A DNA stretch of 39,192 nucleotides, from positions 1 through 39,192 of the forward strand of contig URJY01000022.1 of the NCBI GenBank assembly GCA_900548275.1, given 5' to 3'. Below, in pieces: positions 1 through 9,629 of this stretch. Within the stretch, counting starts at the first letter, position 1. Each line of letters begins with the position of its first letter. Position numbers and translations under genes: made by a program. Below the pieces are notes generated by a model. The model was given only the letters and a program-made list of their open reading frames with translations, had not been told where the DNA came from and searched no databases. The stretch is from an uncultured Opitutales bacterium. GTDB lineage: Bacteria > Verrucomicrobiota > Verrucomicrobiia > Opitutales > Intestinicryptomonadaceae.

Positions 1-2
1 TC

Positions 3-3000
3 AACGGAGGCAACCTCAGCGCGGCGACTGTAAGCGGAGCGACGACCGTAAACGGAACGGGCAACGCTACAATCGCGAGCGCGAACACCGTATCTTCCAC
101 GGCACTTACTGGAGACCTGACCATAGGCTCGGCTACCGGCGACACCAATGTCGGCACGGTTAGCGGCAAGCTTTCCGTTTCGAACTCCGCGGGAAATGTA
201 ACCGCGACGGGAAGTGTCGGCACAGCCGAACTTAAAAACGTGCAGGATGTCGATATAAACTCCGCGACGGTCACAGATATAGACGGGGCAAAGAATGTCA
301 ATATCGGATCTACGGGCTCTCTCGGCGTGCAAAATGCCGCCTCCCTTTCGGTTGCGACGACGGGCAACGTGGTCGTAAGCGACATGACGGGAGACGTATC
401 CTTCGACAACATAAACGGAACTCTCGACGCCCAAAGAATCGGCGGCGAAGTGAAAGTGACCGACACCGTAACGGGAAATGCGCTCGTTGACACTGCGGGA
501 AGCGTGGACATTGCGAACGCAAATTCCGACGTAACCGCGAAAAACATTACGGGCGACGTGAAAATCGACAATGTGGCGGGCGCCGCGACGCTCGAAAAAA
601 TCGGCGGAAACGTTACAAGCGCGACCAGCCTCGGCTCGCTCGACGCCTCGAACGTAACCGGCTCGATTACGGCGAAAGATGTGGCAGGCAAAATAAAAGC
701 GCGCGGCATCGCAGACATATCCGCCGAAACCGCGGCAAGCCTCGACATCGACGGAGCCGGCAATGTGAATGTTTCCACTGTAAACGGAACGACGAACGTC
801 GCCAATGCGACAGGTCTTGACATCGTTTCCGCCAACGGGAACGTGCGCGCCGACGCAATCAACGGCGACATCAATCTCGGCACGGTGGACGGAAAGGTCG
901 ATTTGTCGCGCGCCACTGGCGGCGCGGTATCGGTCGGAAGCGTAAACGGCAACTTTACAGCCGAAGAATCTGAAAGTTCGATAACCGTGGATACGGTGTC
1001 GGGCAACATGAAACTTACGGATGTATCCGACGTCGCCGTAACCGGAAAAATCGACGGCAAACTTACCGCCAACGGAGCGGGCGACATATCCGCGGAAACC
1101 GTAGAGGGAACCTCGAACGTAACCGACGCGGCAAGCCTGAAAATAACGACAGCCAACGGCGACGTAACCGCAAATTCCGTTGCAGGCGCGGTCGACATAA
1201 CCGATCTCGACGGCTCGGCAGAAATCAAAAAGGCAGGCAGCCTGAAAATCGGCAGCGCGACGGGCACGGTGGACGCCTCGAAAATCTCGGGGAAAGCCGA
1301 AATCGGCTCCGCCTCCGCGGTTGATATAAACACGGCCGACAGCGTTGTCGCCGACAACGTTACAAACGGGCTGGTCGTAAAGAGCATAAACGGAACGGTT
1401 GAAAGCTCCGGAACACTCGGCAGTTTCGACGCAACCGACGTCGGCGGGGCGACAACCCTCAACGACGTAAGCGGACGCATAAGGGCGACGGATGTTTCGG
1501 ACTTGTCGGCAAATTCCGCGGGTTCGCTTAGCATAAACGGCGCGGGCAACGTCCAAGTGACGACGGTGAACGGCATCGGCGACGTAAGCGGCGCGGCAAG
1601 CCTCGACATAACGACCGCTAACGGCGACATAACCGCAAAGACAATCGCCGGCGACGTTAAACTGGCGAAGGGAACCAACCTCACGGTAAACGGCGCGGGC
1701 GGAAACGTAAGCGCGGACGACATATCCGGCAAGCTCAAGGCAAGCGATATAGACGGCGGCATAACAAGCTCGACAAATCTCGGCTCTCTCGACGCGACGA
1801 CGGTCGGCGGCGATATATCTGTCGCCGCTGTGCAGAACGAGCTGAAAGTCGACGACGTCAAAAACGTATCGGCTTCGGGCACGGTAGGCAGCGTAAACGC
1901 CAAAAACGCGGGCAACCTCTCGTTCGCCGACGTAACGAACCAGCTGGAGGCCTCCAACACGGGCGACATCGCCGCAACGGGCAAAATCGGCTCCCTCGAT
2001 GCAAAATCCGCAGGCGACATCTCGATTGAAGAAGTCGGCGGAGTCTCCTCGGTGATAGACGCCAAGAGCCTGTCGATAACGACCGCTGGAAGCGAGGTCA
2101 CCGCAAAGAATATAGCGGGCAACGTGGAAATCGCGAACGGATCCGATTTGATTGTGCGCGACGCCAAGGGCGTTGTAGCCGACAATCTGTCGGGCAAGCT
2201 CGACGCCGCCAACATAGGCGAAAACGGCATAACAAGCGCGGGCTCGATAGATTCCGTCTTGGCATCGGCGGTAAACGGAGACATATCCGTCAACACGGTT
2301 GTCGGAGAGCTCAAAGTCAACGGGGCGAAGAACGTTTCCGCAAGCGGAACGCTCGGTTCGGCAGACATAAAAGACGCCGGAGATATCGACTTCCAGGGCG
2401 ACGTTGCCGGCGAAATCAAGGCGCGCGACGTCTCGAATATAACCGCGCAAAAAGCGAAATCGCTCGACGTTAACGGAGCCAAGGACGTTTCCGTCGCCGA
2501 AATCGGCATCGGAGACGCAAACGTAAGATACGCAGACAGCCTTGCGGTATCGGGCAATGTCGGCGGAAACGTAAAGGCCGAATCCATAACGGGCGGCGTT
2601 TCCGTAGGCGGGAAAGTCGGCGGCAACGTGAAGGCCGCGGATATTGGCGGCGACCTCTCCCTCGCGGATGTGGACGGCCAGCTTGACGCCACCGACATCG
2701 GCGGCGCGGTCAGCGCGAACACCGTAAAGGGAATAACAAAAGTCGTCGGCGCGGACAGCCTGACAATATCCGTTGCGGAAAACGATGTAACGGCAAAGGA
2801 CATAACAAACAATGTCGCCGTTTCCAAAGGCACGAACGTAAGCGTTTCCGCCGTCGGCGGCAATGTCGCAGCCGACGATATCAGCGGAAAGCTCTCCGCC
2901 GAAAATGTCGGCGGAAGCATAAGCAGCGCGACAAAGCTCGGCTCTCTCGACGCGAGAAATATCGGCGGCGGCATCACCCTCAACAACGTTGACGCCGAAT

Positions 3001-4480
3001 TGAAGGCCTCCGACGTTTCGGGCGACATAACCGCAGTGTCGGCTGGCTCGCTCAACGTCAAAAACGCCGGAACAGTCTCCTTAACCGACGTAAACGGAAC
3101 GTCCCTCGCGGAAAACGTGGACGCCCTCGAAATATCGGGAACTGCCGTCGGAGACGTAAACGCCAAAAACGTAACCGGAAAAGTGTACGTGGAAAACGCC
3201 TCCGCAAACGTCGCCGTGAACACGGCAGGAAGCGTGGAGGCAAACAATGTCGCCGGAACGCTCTCCGCCGTTGATATCTCGGGCGGAATAGACAGCTCCG
3301 TATCGCTCGGCGCGCTCGACGCCAAAAACGTCGGCGGGCAAATAGCCTTGCAGGACGTGCAGGGCAAGCTCAAAGCCGCGGATACGCAGGGCATTTCCGC
3401 CGAAAACGCTGGCTCTCTCGAAATCAAAAACGCGAAGGACGTGGTGATACGGAACAACGTAGGCGGTAACGCCGAAGTTTCCGGCATCGGCAACTTCTCG
3501 GTTGTAGGCGAGGTCGGCGGAACGACGCTGATGGACGCAGTCGACGGCGATGCCACAATAGGCACTGCCAACGGCGCGGTAACGGTTAATTCCATGGGCG
3601 TATCGGGTTCCGTCAATATCGGCACGGCCAACGACAAGGTTTCCGCAAACGGCAATATCGGCGGCGGACTTATTGTCGGCAGCGCCGGCGGAGACGTTAC
3701 TTCGACCGCGAACGTGGGTTATGTTTCCGTAAAGGGAGCAGACCAAACCCAAAAAGTCGAATTGAAGAACGTTCTCGGCGGAGGCGACTCCAAAATCGAA
3801 AACGTATCGGGCGTAATCGTCAACGGAAAGATTTCCGCGGGAGCGGACAGAATGGATATCGTGTCGATATCCAACGATGTCGATTTCCGCGACGAAGTCC
3901 TGCTCGACGCGCTCGGCATTGACACCGTCGGCGGAGACGTGAAGTTTGCAAAGAAGCTGACCGCCGCAAATTCCGTGAAAATCGACAACGTAAAAGGAGA
4001 CACGACCTTTGCGGGAGACGTTTCGGCAGATTCGTTCTCGATGGGTAACGCCGACAAGGGAGGAAACGTAAGCTTTGCGGGTTCTCTCAAAACGACAGGC
4101 GACACCGTAATCGAGAATGTTTCCGACGTATCCGCCCTGAACGGGATTGAGGCCAAAAATCTCACAATCGACGGCGCGGACAATGTCGTAGTCGACAGGA
4201 TCAAGGCTGTCAAAGACGTAAACGTCCTCAATGTTGCCGGCTTCACGGCCGACGCAGTCGAAGCTGCGGACGAAATAAACATCGAGGCGTCGGGCAATAT
4301 CGCCGTGGGCTCCCTCGACGGGGATGCGGACAATACGGAAGCCACGCTGAGTGGAACGCAGTCTTCGTCCGTCATAACGGTCGATACGGCAAACGTCTAT
4401 ACGAAAATATCCAACGCGGCGGAAGTTGCCGTAAATAAAGCCGCCAACTATCTCGACTTGGAATCGGTCGGAAACGCCGA
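3..4480 (+). repeat. Nested coding repeats of the passenger: ~27-bp units within ~363-bp units
   Basis: The passenger is made of short units of roughly nine residues, pattern x-[ILV]-x-[ASV]-x-x-[VI]-x-G, such as GKLKASDIDG followed by GITSSTNLG and SLDATTVGG. A longer period is superimposed. The landmark encoding GS(L/F)DA starts at 1419 and again at 1782, exactly 363 bp (121 codons) apart, and the GSLDA/GALDA landmarks at 2940 and 3309 are 369 bp (123 codons) apart. Related landmarks occur near 631 and 1988. Copies are diverged at third positions, so this is an old duplication, not a recent tandem array. The right boundary is approximate. Confidence 0.8.
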
Positions 4481-6401
4481 GATTCGCTCGATAGCTGACG
4501 GGGTCGACTACGCGCGAGCGAACGACGGACCGTTTATGTACGCCGACAATGTCGGAACGATTGAAATCGGCGCCGACGAAGTCGGTGCGGTGTACGACAC
4601 GGGCGGAAATCCCCTGATAATGTCCCAAAGCGGCGGCTCTGCAACCGTAGACAAACTGATTCTCCACGCTTCGGCAATCAAATCCGCCGCGCTCACGGGA
4701 ACGGTTCTCAATATCGGGGCGGCATCGACGGGCGATAGACTGCGGTTGTCGTTTACGCAAAACGATGTGGAAATCGTCGGCAAGCTGAATTTTGCCAGCG
4801 ATGTCGAACTCGTGACGGAAAACAACTGGACCTTCGATTCGGTAAAGTCCGCCGGACAGCACTCCGCCGTGGGCAGAACCTCCGATGTCGCCGTAAACGG
4901 CGTTCTCGGCGGCACGGAAAAGTCGGTTTGGAACTTCCTGAAGGCGAAATCCCACGCGGCGTTCGCATTCGAAGCCGCGGACGAATCGGTTGTAAACGAG
5001 TTCACGCTTGTGGGCAAATACGACGACGTTCCGCAAAGCGGCTCGTTCAACCACACGTACAGGGACTCGGCGGGCGAAATCCAAAACGAAACCGCGCAGT
5101 ACAGTCAAAACCTGACGGCAACCGACCTCTACGCGACAGACATAGACGCGAATACGGTTTCGGGAACAACCGACAACGGTATCCTTGATGTCGAATACTC
5201 GGTATCGGACGGCAAGGTGGTCCATGAAATAAAGGCAAACAGATTCGTCGAAAAGACGGTTGCAAAAACCGCAAACGAAGCCGAATTTGCCAAAATCATC
5301 GACAGCCTTAAACACTCGGGCGATCTCGATAAGGACAGCGAAAACATCCGCGACATTAAAATGCCGTACATTACGGGCGAAAAGTCGCTTTCGGCTTCGC
5401 TTCCGAACGCAATGACGTACGCCGCGCGCCAACAGGCGGCTCTCGCGAATTCGATAGCGCTCTCCACGGTCGACTACATCTCCGCCACCCGCGCAATGCT
5501 CGGACGTCCGGCGTTTGCGGGTTCGAAGGAAGTCGCGGCTGTTTCGGACGGTTCGGAAAAGGACATCTCCGACGTTACCTCGGTATCCTTCAGGAGTGTA
5601 AACAGACTCGGGGATTTTGCGGGAACGGACGGAAATTCGGGAGCCAACTCCTATTCGGCCGGCGGTCTTGCCAACCTGGAATACATCGTCAACCGCGACC
5701 TCTTCTTCGGGATCTCGGCGGGCGGAGCGTATTCCCGCGCGACGGGCGACAATGTGTCGGCAAAAGCCGAATCCACTAACCTGATAATCAACCTCTACGG
5801 GGACTATCAGATAACGGACGGGCTCGACGCGTACATCGGTCTGACCTACTCCTACGGAGACAATAAATCCGAACGCGAGGCGGCGGCCGGCAAGGCGAAA
5901 GTCGATTACGAAAGCGACACCTTCGGGGCATTCGGCGGCTTGCGCTATACGATAAAACCCTGTGGGCTTCCCTTCACGATTACACCCCTTCTCGGTGTAA
6001 ACTACTCCGCGGTGCTTACAAAAAGCGCGACGGAAAAGGAATACACGGGTCCGGACGCAATGTCCTATGCCGGTGGCGACTACCACAGCATCAGGACTCT
6101 TGCGGGATTCGAGGCGGCCTACCACTGCGAGGATATTCTGAGAATTGCCGTCAGCGCAATGTACGCCCACGAATTCCTCGATAACAGGTACAACGTAGGC
6201 TATTCGCTCGATCCCTCCATGTTTGCCGTCAGCAGTGGCATTCTCAGGGGATCGGTAATCGAAAGAGACTACGCGATTCTCGGGTTCGGCATAAACGGCA
6301 ACGTCACCGACTCCGTATCGGTGGGGGCAAATTACAACGCCGAAGTAAGCTTATCCGAGCTGAACCACCATATCGGCGGCTATATCAGATTCGAATTCTA
6401 A
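3..6401 (+). CDS. Giant autotransporter (type V secretion), 5'-truncated by window edge
   Basis: The frame is open from base 3 to the TAA at 6399-6401, about 2132 residues, and no start lies in the window; the first in-frame GTG at 240 is internal. The first ~1500 codons encode a monotonous Gly/Ala/Val/Asp/Asn/Ser passenger with alternating hydrophobic residues, as expected of a long beta-solenoid. I see no Cys in it. A less repetitive section follows (about 4480-5350), then a helical linker (about 5390-5540). The last ~270 residues (from about 5580) have the amphipathic strands of an autotransporter beta-barrel and end in Phe (IRFEF), the usual barrel-assembly signal. Known of the family: the barrel inserts in the outer membrane and the passenger is displayed outside. 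The adhesive or surface-layer role is inferred. The ligand is unknown. A terminator-like hairpin follows 20 bases after the stop. Confidence 0.9.
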   Translation, partial: NGGNLSAATVSGATTVNGTGNATIASANTVSSTALTGDLTIGSATGDTNVGTVSGKLSVSNSAGNVTATGSVGTAELKNVQDVDINSATVTDIDGAKNVNIGSTGSLGVQNAASLSVATTGNVVVSDMTGDVSFDNINGTLDAQRIGGEVKVTDTVTGNALVDTAGSVDIANANSDVTAKNITGDVKIDNVAGAATLEKIGGNVTSATSLGSLDASNVTGSITAKDVAGKIKARGIADISAETAASLDIDGAGNVNVSTVNGTTNVANATGLDIVSANGNVRADAINGDINLGTVDGKVDLSRATGGAVSVGSVNGNFTAEESESSITVDTVSGNMKLTDVSDVAVTGKIDGKLTANGAGDISAETVEGTSNVTDAASLKITTANGDVTANSVAGAVDITDLDGSAEIKKAGSLKIGSATGTVDASKISGKAEIGSASAVDINTADSVVADNVTNGLVVKSINGTVESSGTLGSFDATDVGGATTLNDVSGRIRATDVSDLSANSAGSLSINGAGNVQVTTVNGIGDVSGAASLDITTANGDITAKTIAGDVKLAKGTNLTVNGAGGNVSADDISGKLKASDIDGGITSSTNLGSLDATTVGGDISVAAVQNELKVDDVKNVSASGTVGSVNAKNAGNLSFADVTNQLEASNTGDIAATGKIGSLDAKSAGDISIEEVGGVSSVIDAKSLSITTAGSEVTAKNIAGNVEIANGSDLIVRDAKGVVADNLSGKLDAANIGENGITSAGSIDSVLASAVNGDISVNTVVGELKVNGAKNVSASGTLGSADIKDAGDIDFQGDVAGEIKARDVSNITAQKAKSLDVNGAKDVSVAEIGIGDANVRYADSLAVSGNVGGNVKAESITGGVSVGGKVGGNVKAADIGGDLSLADVDGQLDATDIGGAVSANTVKGITKVVGADSLTISVAENDVTAKDITNNVAVSKGTNVSVSAVGGNVAADDISGKLSAENVGGSISSATKLGSLDARNIGGGITLNNVDAELKASDVSGDITAVSAGSLNVKNAGTVSLTDVNGTSLAENVDALEISGTAVGDVNAKNVTGKVYVENASANVAVNTAGSVEANNVAGTLSAVDISGGIDSSVSLGALDAKNVGGQIALQDVQGKLKAADTQGISAENAGSLEIKNAKDVVIRNNVGGNAEVSGIGNFSVVGEVGGTTLMDAVDGDATIGTANGAVTVNSMGVSGSVNIGTANDKVSANGNIGGGLIVGSAGGDVTSTANVGYVSVKGADQTQKVELKNVLGGGDSKIENVSGVIVNGKISAGADRMDIVSISNDVDFRDEVLLDALGIDTVGGDVKFAKKLTAANSVKIDNVKGDTTFAGDVSADSFSMGNADKGGNVSFAGSLKTTGDTVIENVSDVSALNGIEAKNLTIDGADNVVVDRIKAVKDVNVLNVAGFTADAVEAADEINIEASGNIAVGSLDGDADNTEATLSGTQSSSVITVDTANVYTKISNAAEVAVNKAANYLDLESVGNAEIRSIADGVDYARANDGPFMYADNVGTIEIGADEVGAVYDTGGNPLIMSQSGGSATVDKLILHASAIKSAALTGTVLNIGAASTGDRLRLSFTQNDVEIVGKLNFASDVELVTENNWTFDSVKSAGQHSAVGRTSDVAVNGVLGGTEKSVWNFLKAKSHAAFAFEAADESVVNEFTLVGKYDDVPQSGSFNHTYRDSAGEIQNETAQYSQNLTATDLYATDIDANTVSGTTDNGILDVEYSVSDGKVVHEIKANRFVEKTVAKTANEAEFAKIIDSLKHSGDLDKDSENIRDIKMPYITGEKSLSASLPNAMTYAARQQAALANSIALSTVDYISATRAMLGRPAFAGSKEVAAVSDGSEKDISDVTSVSFRSVNRLGDFAGTDGNSGANSYSAGGLANLEYIVNRDLFFGISAGGAYSRATGDNVSAKAESTNLIINLYGDYQITDGLDAYIGLTYSYGDNKSEREAAAGKAKVDYESDTFGAFGGLRYTIKPCGLPFTITPLLGVNYSAVLTKSATEKEYTGPDAMSYAGGDYHSIRTLAGFEAAYHCEDILRIAVSAMYAHEFLDNRYNVGYSLDPSMFAVSSGILRGSVIERDYAILGFGINGNVTDSVSVGANYNAEVSLSELNHHIGGYIRFEF

Positions 6402-6421
6402 TGGGTCTGTAAAAACAATGC

Positions 6422-6454
6422 ATGGGGGCGGATTTGAGAAAAATCCGCCCCCAT
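6422..6454 (+). terminator. Strong GC-rich hairpin between autotransporter and peptidase genes
   Basis: The arms atgggggcggattt (6422-6435) and aaatccgcccccat (6441-6454) are perfectly complementary over 14 bp around the 5-base loop gagaa. The hairpin lies 20 bp after the autotransporter stop. The downstream T tract is weak (attt then gcg). On the opposite strand the hairpin is followed by a better T run, so it could end transcripts in either direction. It ends 18 bp before the peptidase start, so attenuation or mRNA protection is an alternative. Confidence 0.6.
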
Positions 6455-6472
6455 TTGCGTATGACACAAAAC

Positions 6473-7657
6473 ATGAAAAAGATATTCGCATTTTCCGCAT
6501 TTCTGTCTCTCTGCGCCGCGCATTTGCCCGCTGCGGACGTTTCCGCCGATTTCGCGGGAGGCAACGCCGTTATCGCCGCTTCGGCGGACGGAAAAATCTC
6601 GATTGCCCCCGATTCCTCCGGCTGCTCCCGCGACGGAAGCTATTGGAATTTTCGCGTAAGAAAAGCGTCCGGCAAACTTTTGGAAATAAGCGTATCGGGT
6701 AAAAACGCCGTTGACGCATGCGGGGCGTTCGTCTCGGAGGACTCCGGCAAAAACTGGACGCCGCTGGGCGCGCGTTCTGTCCGCCGATGCGGCGATTCTG
6801 CAAAATTCGCATACCGCGTCTCTGAGGACGCCGCCGAAGTCCGCTTCGCTTCCGTCATACCCTACCTGTATTCGGATTTTAAAAGATTCGCGCAATCGCG
6901 CGGAATCGCGATCCGACATTTCTGCAAAACCGAGTGCGGGCGCGAAAACGTGTTCGTTGAGCTCGGAAACGAAAACTCCACCGTCACGGCGGTTCTAACC
7001 TGCCGCCACCACGCCTGCGAATCGGCGGCTAGCTTTGTCTTGGAGGGATTTCTTTCCTCCGCAAAATACGCGAAAAACATTCGGGTTGCCGCCTTTCCCC
7101 TTGTGGATTTGGACGGCGTAGAGGAGGGCGGGCAGGGAAAATTCCGCAAACCGCGCGACCACAACCAGGACTATTACGGAACGTCAAGGTACGCCGCCAC
7201 GGCAACGCTAAAACGGATATTGGAGAAACTGAACGCCGACGGGAAAAAAACGGTAGTTTTGGATTTGCATTCCCCACTTTTTTCGGAAATGAGCAACCTC
7301 GCCACGCGCGCCAACGGCATCTATTTTGTCTTCGGAAAAAACGGCAAAAAGCGGAATTTGGCAAAAGGCTTCTCGCTGAAGCTTGCCGAGCGCTGCAATG
7401 AATCGGGCGGGCTTGCGAACAATCCCGAATTGGATGTCGACTTCGACCCGTTTTTGCATGACAGACGGCCGATAACATTCGCCAAATGGGCGGAAAGGTT
7501 GGAGAATGTCATGTGGAGCGCGGCTATGGAAATACCGTTTGCGGTTCCATCCGGCGAATTGCCGTCAACACCCGACCAGTTGCGGAATTTCGGGAAGGCT
7601 CTTTTGGAAGAGCTTGACGCGCACGCTGGGGTTGACTGTGAGTCTTCGGGAAAATAG
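6473..7657 (+). CDS. Secreted M14-type zinc carboxypeptidase
   Basis: A 394-residue protein. The start at 6473 is preferred over upstream in-frame starts at 6422 and 6461. It begins a clean signal peptide (MKK, hydrophobic core, cleavage near Ala21), and the 6422 start would sit inside the hairpin stem. No clear Shine-Dalgarno is visible. The M14 signature is readable: a first zinc motif with HACE (His180, Glu183) after an Arg; PRDHNQDY (residues 227-234) matching the substrate-binding R-x-N-R-D-Y region; DLHS with the third zinc ligand His266; and a candidate catalytic Glu353 in AMEIPF. The fold resembles the cytosolic-carboxypeptidase-like branch of M14, but this protein is exported. It would trim C-terminal residues from peptides or peptidoglycan stems in the periplasm. 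The substrate is not predictable. It lies on the same strand as the autotransporter. Confidence 0.75.
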   Translation: MKKIFAFSAFLSLCAAHLPAADVSADFAGGNAVIAASADGKISIAPDSSGCSRDGSYWNFRVRKASGKLLEISVSGKNAVDACGAFVSEDSGKNWTPLGARSVRRCGDSAKFAYRVSEDAAEVRFASVIPYLYSDFKRFAQSRGIAIRHFCKTECGRENVFVELGNENSTVTAVLTCRHHACESAASFVLEGFLSSAKYAKNIRVAAFPLVDLDGVEEGGQGKFRKPRDHNQDYYGTSRYAATATLKRILEKLNADGKKTVVLDLHSPLFSEMSNLATRANGIYFVFGKNGKKRNLAKGFSLKLAERCNESGGLANNPELDVDFDPFLHDRRPITFAKWAERLENVMWSAAMEIPFAVPSGELPSTPDQLRNFGKALLEELDAHAGVDCESSGK

Positions 7658-7731
7658 GCTATTTGCAGCGGGATTTGGAAATCACGCTTTAGCAATTGTG
7701 ACCCGCAGGCAGCACATTGCGGTAATAGAAG

Positions 7732-7953
7732 TCAACAAACCGAAATACGAAGCCACATCAGGCATATGAAAAGCGACTTGTCCAAGATATGGTGGTCATC
7801 TCCTTTGCCGTCGGCGGACTTTCCGCAATACCTTTTGCGCGTCAAAAGTTCGATCGGCACTTTCGTGCGTTTGGCTGATTGGCGAACAAACTCTGGATAC
7901 GGGTTGTTCGGGTTGTGTGTGTCTTTATGTGTGTGAAAAAGTTTTTCGTCCAT
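7732..7953 (-). CDS. Small hypothetical protein, 73 aa
   Basis: An ORF of 73 codons starts with MDEKLFHTHKD at 7953 and has a good Shine-Dalgarno (AAAGGAAC, about 5 bases upstream), which is the main support. It is hydrophilic and rich in His, Lys and Asp, with a short hydrophobic C-terminal stretch. I do not recognise a family. It sits downstream of the interrupted ATPase gene on the same strand, 178 bp away, and faces the peptidase gene convergently. It may be a cargo gene or a remnant of the same mobile patch. A longer version starting at 7989 lacks any supporting ribosome site. Confidence 0.4.
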   Translation of the reverse strand: MDEKLFHTHKDTHNPNNPYPEFVRQSAKRTKVPIELLTRKRYCGKSADGKGDDHHILDKSLFICLMWLRISVC

Positions 7954-8082
7954 TTTAGTTCCTTTCGTATGCGAGTTGTTTATTGGCAAGTAGCCTTGCC
8001 GTGTGGAGAATTGGCAGATTGCAATGTTCGTAAGCTACAACAAAACTTTGCTTTGCCGATTCGCGTTTGTATCTAATTTTGA

Positions 8083-8103
8083 TTTCGCGCAAGTATCGCG
8101 AAA
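8083..8103. repeat. Inverted repeat, 7-bp arms with 7-base spacer
   Basis: Arms tttcgcg and cgcgaaa flank caagtat, in the 178-bp AT-rich gap between the 73-aa gene and the ATPase reading frame. There is no T run after it on either strand, so a terminator is unlikely. A second small hairpin, ggcaag-tagc-cttgcc, is at 7985-8000. An operator or a recombination/transfer site is possible. Nothing else is visible in the gap. Confidence 0.35.
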
Positions 8104-8131
8104 ATGATTTTGAATGATGAGATTTCATAGA

Positions 8132-9601
8132 TTATAAAGTATCTTTGTCTAAAAATTTACCGTTAAGGCAGGCGTTAAAATCTATTGCTTTCAGATGGAC
8201 GCGCAGAACCTTGGCGCATTTGTCGATTTCCGATTCGCGTTTGCTTTCGTGTATTGGAGGCGCATCAACAAAGAGCCGTTCAATTTCAACAAGACCGTTC
8301 GACTGAAAGCCACTAGCAAGTTTTATCGCAGCATAACCAGCGGGAGCGTTCGCAAGCGTTATTGCCTCGCGTTTTTCGCAAGATTGAGAATCGTTTCCGA
8401 ATCCAATTTTTCCCCGTGGCGGCTCACAGAAGTTCAAATCATCAACCAGTTCGAGCACCTCACGTTCGTTGCTTTTAAAGACGAAAACGTTGTTGAAGTT
8501 CGTCATGAGCATGCGGCGAGCTTGTTCGCCTATTGATAAATCAAGCCCGACAAGCCCTTGCGTTGCGGCAATCACAAAGCCGCGTTTAGAACGGATTGTC
8601 TGCATATTAAAACCGTCGCCCGAGATGTTTTCGCCATCACTTGCCACAAGCGGAAATTCGTCCATTACAATACCAACAAGCCGGCTTGGATTTTGCCGCG
8701 CCTGAATACACCCATAGACATCGCTCTTCAAGAGCTTGCAAATTGCCGTCGCTGACTGTCTATTTGCAATACCGTCAAAGCTCGCCACGATAATCTTTCC
8801 TGCGCACACAAGTTCGCCAACGTCCAAGCGCATTTTATTCTTCCCCTCGAAAATGTGCCCGTTTGTAATCGGGTTTCCGAAACTTGAAATCAAGTTCGAC
8901 ATCGTGCTTAGCTCATTGCTCTTGGTTCGCGGATCGAGGCGTTGCCATTCGTTAACGCCCGCCCGCGTGTTCTCTAAAAGTTCTCGTAGAACTTTATAGG
9001 ATTCGGCGGTTGTGCCTTTCGACTTCTTTTCAAGTGCGCGCAAAACCATCTCAACCGAGTCCATCACGTCGCGCCAATTGCGAGTTGCCGAATCCGCCAT
9101 TGTGAACTCTCGCAGCTCGTCCAAGAAGAGTTTAAACGTTGTCTTCCCGTGTCGAAACAAACAATAATTCAGCACTGTCTTGAACCGCTTTCTTAGGGAC
9201 TGTTCCCAATAAACTTCGCTACTCTGGAATGGAAAGATGTTGTAAAGTCGTTCGACGTATTCAGGAATTTTGCAGAAGCTGTCCAAGCCGCCGAGCGGGT
9301 CGAAGTAAAACTACGAGTCGGCGCAATAGTCTATTACGTCATCTTCGCGTCCATATTCAGTCGCCCACTTTCGGATTTTGAAAAGCGTGTTATCGCTCTT
9401 TAAATCGAAGACGAGCAATCCGACTTTCTGTGTTTCGTCTTCCGCGTTATATCCGATGATATCGCGCAAAAGCACGTTTAGCGAAGTTGTCTTCCCGCTG
9501 CCCGTGCTGCCGATAAAAATCGTATGCTTGCAGAGCGCGTCTTCGGAAAGTTGCAGTTTTCCCGCGCTCGTTTTGATTCTAGAAACTATTTTGTTTTTCA
9601 T
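8132..9601 (-). pseudogene. VirD4/TraG-like ATPase gene interrupted by a single in-frame TAG
   Basis: One continuous reading frame of 490 codons is broken only by TAG at 9311-9313 (codon 97). The N-terminal part (9311-9601) starts at an ATG with GGAG 12 bases upstream and contains a perfect Walker A, GSTGSGKT (residues 31-38). The C-terminal part (8132-9310) contains a Walker B-like IVMDEF and a later IAATQG sensor-like motif, in the order seen in type IV coupling proteins and HerA/TraG-type DNA-pumping ATPases. The first ATP-type start of the C-terminal part would be TTG at 9286, so it is unlikely to be an independent gene. No N-terminal membrane helices are present, unlike classical VirD4, and the length is shorter than usual. 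It is either a recent pseudogene, a sequencing error, or a suppressed stop. It lies 28 bp downstream of the 176-aa gene, probably in one transcript. Confidence 0.65.
9311..9313 (-). other. In-frame TAG splitting the ATPase reading frame
   Basis: The + strand reads cta here; on the - strand the codon is TAG between residues CADS and FYFDPLGGLD. The frame is the same on both sides (no indel), and the motifs before and after belong to one ATPase. TAG ends other intact genes in the window (M14 peptidase, STAS protein, beta-helix protein), so a general TAG reassignment is not supported. Confidence 0.8.
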
Positions 9602-9629
9602 GACAGAAAATGTCTCCTACTCACAAAAT

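Noticed and set aside
3..4480. CRISPR-like or tandem DNA repeat array
   Set aside because: The repetition is at protein level with diverged codons and no constant repeat/spacer pattern, and the whole stretch is one open frame.
3081..6170. A 1029-codon open frame antisense to the autotransporter
   Set aside because: It mirrors the codon bias and repeats of the real gene, has no ribosome site or recognisable domain, and its composition (Arg/Val/Phe/Gly-rich) is that of a shadow frame.
7658..7731. Possible terminator after the peptidase (gcgggattt / aaatcacgc)
   Set aside because: The arms have a mismatch, the loop would be only about two bases, and there is no T run.
8132..9601. TAG read as a sense codon across the whole genome (recoded lineage)
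   Set aside because: TAG ends the M14 peptidase (7655-7657), STAS (19849-19851) and beta-helix protein (35065-35067) genes at sensible positions.
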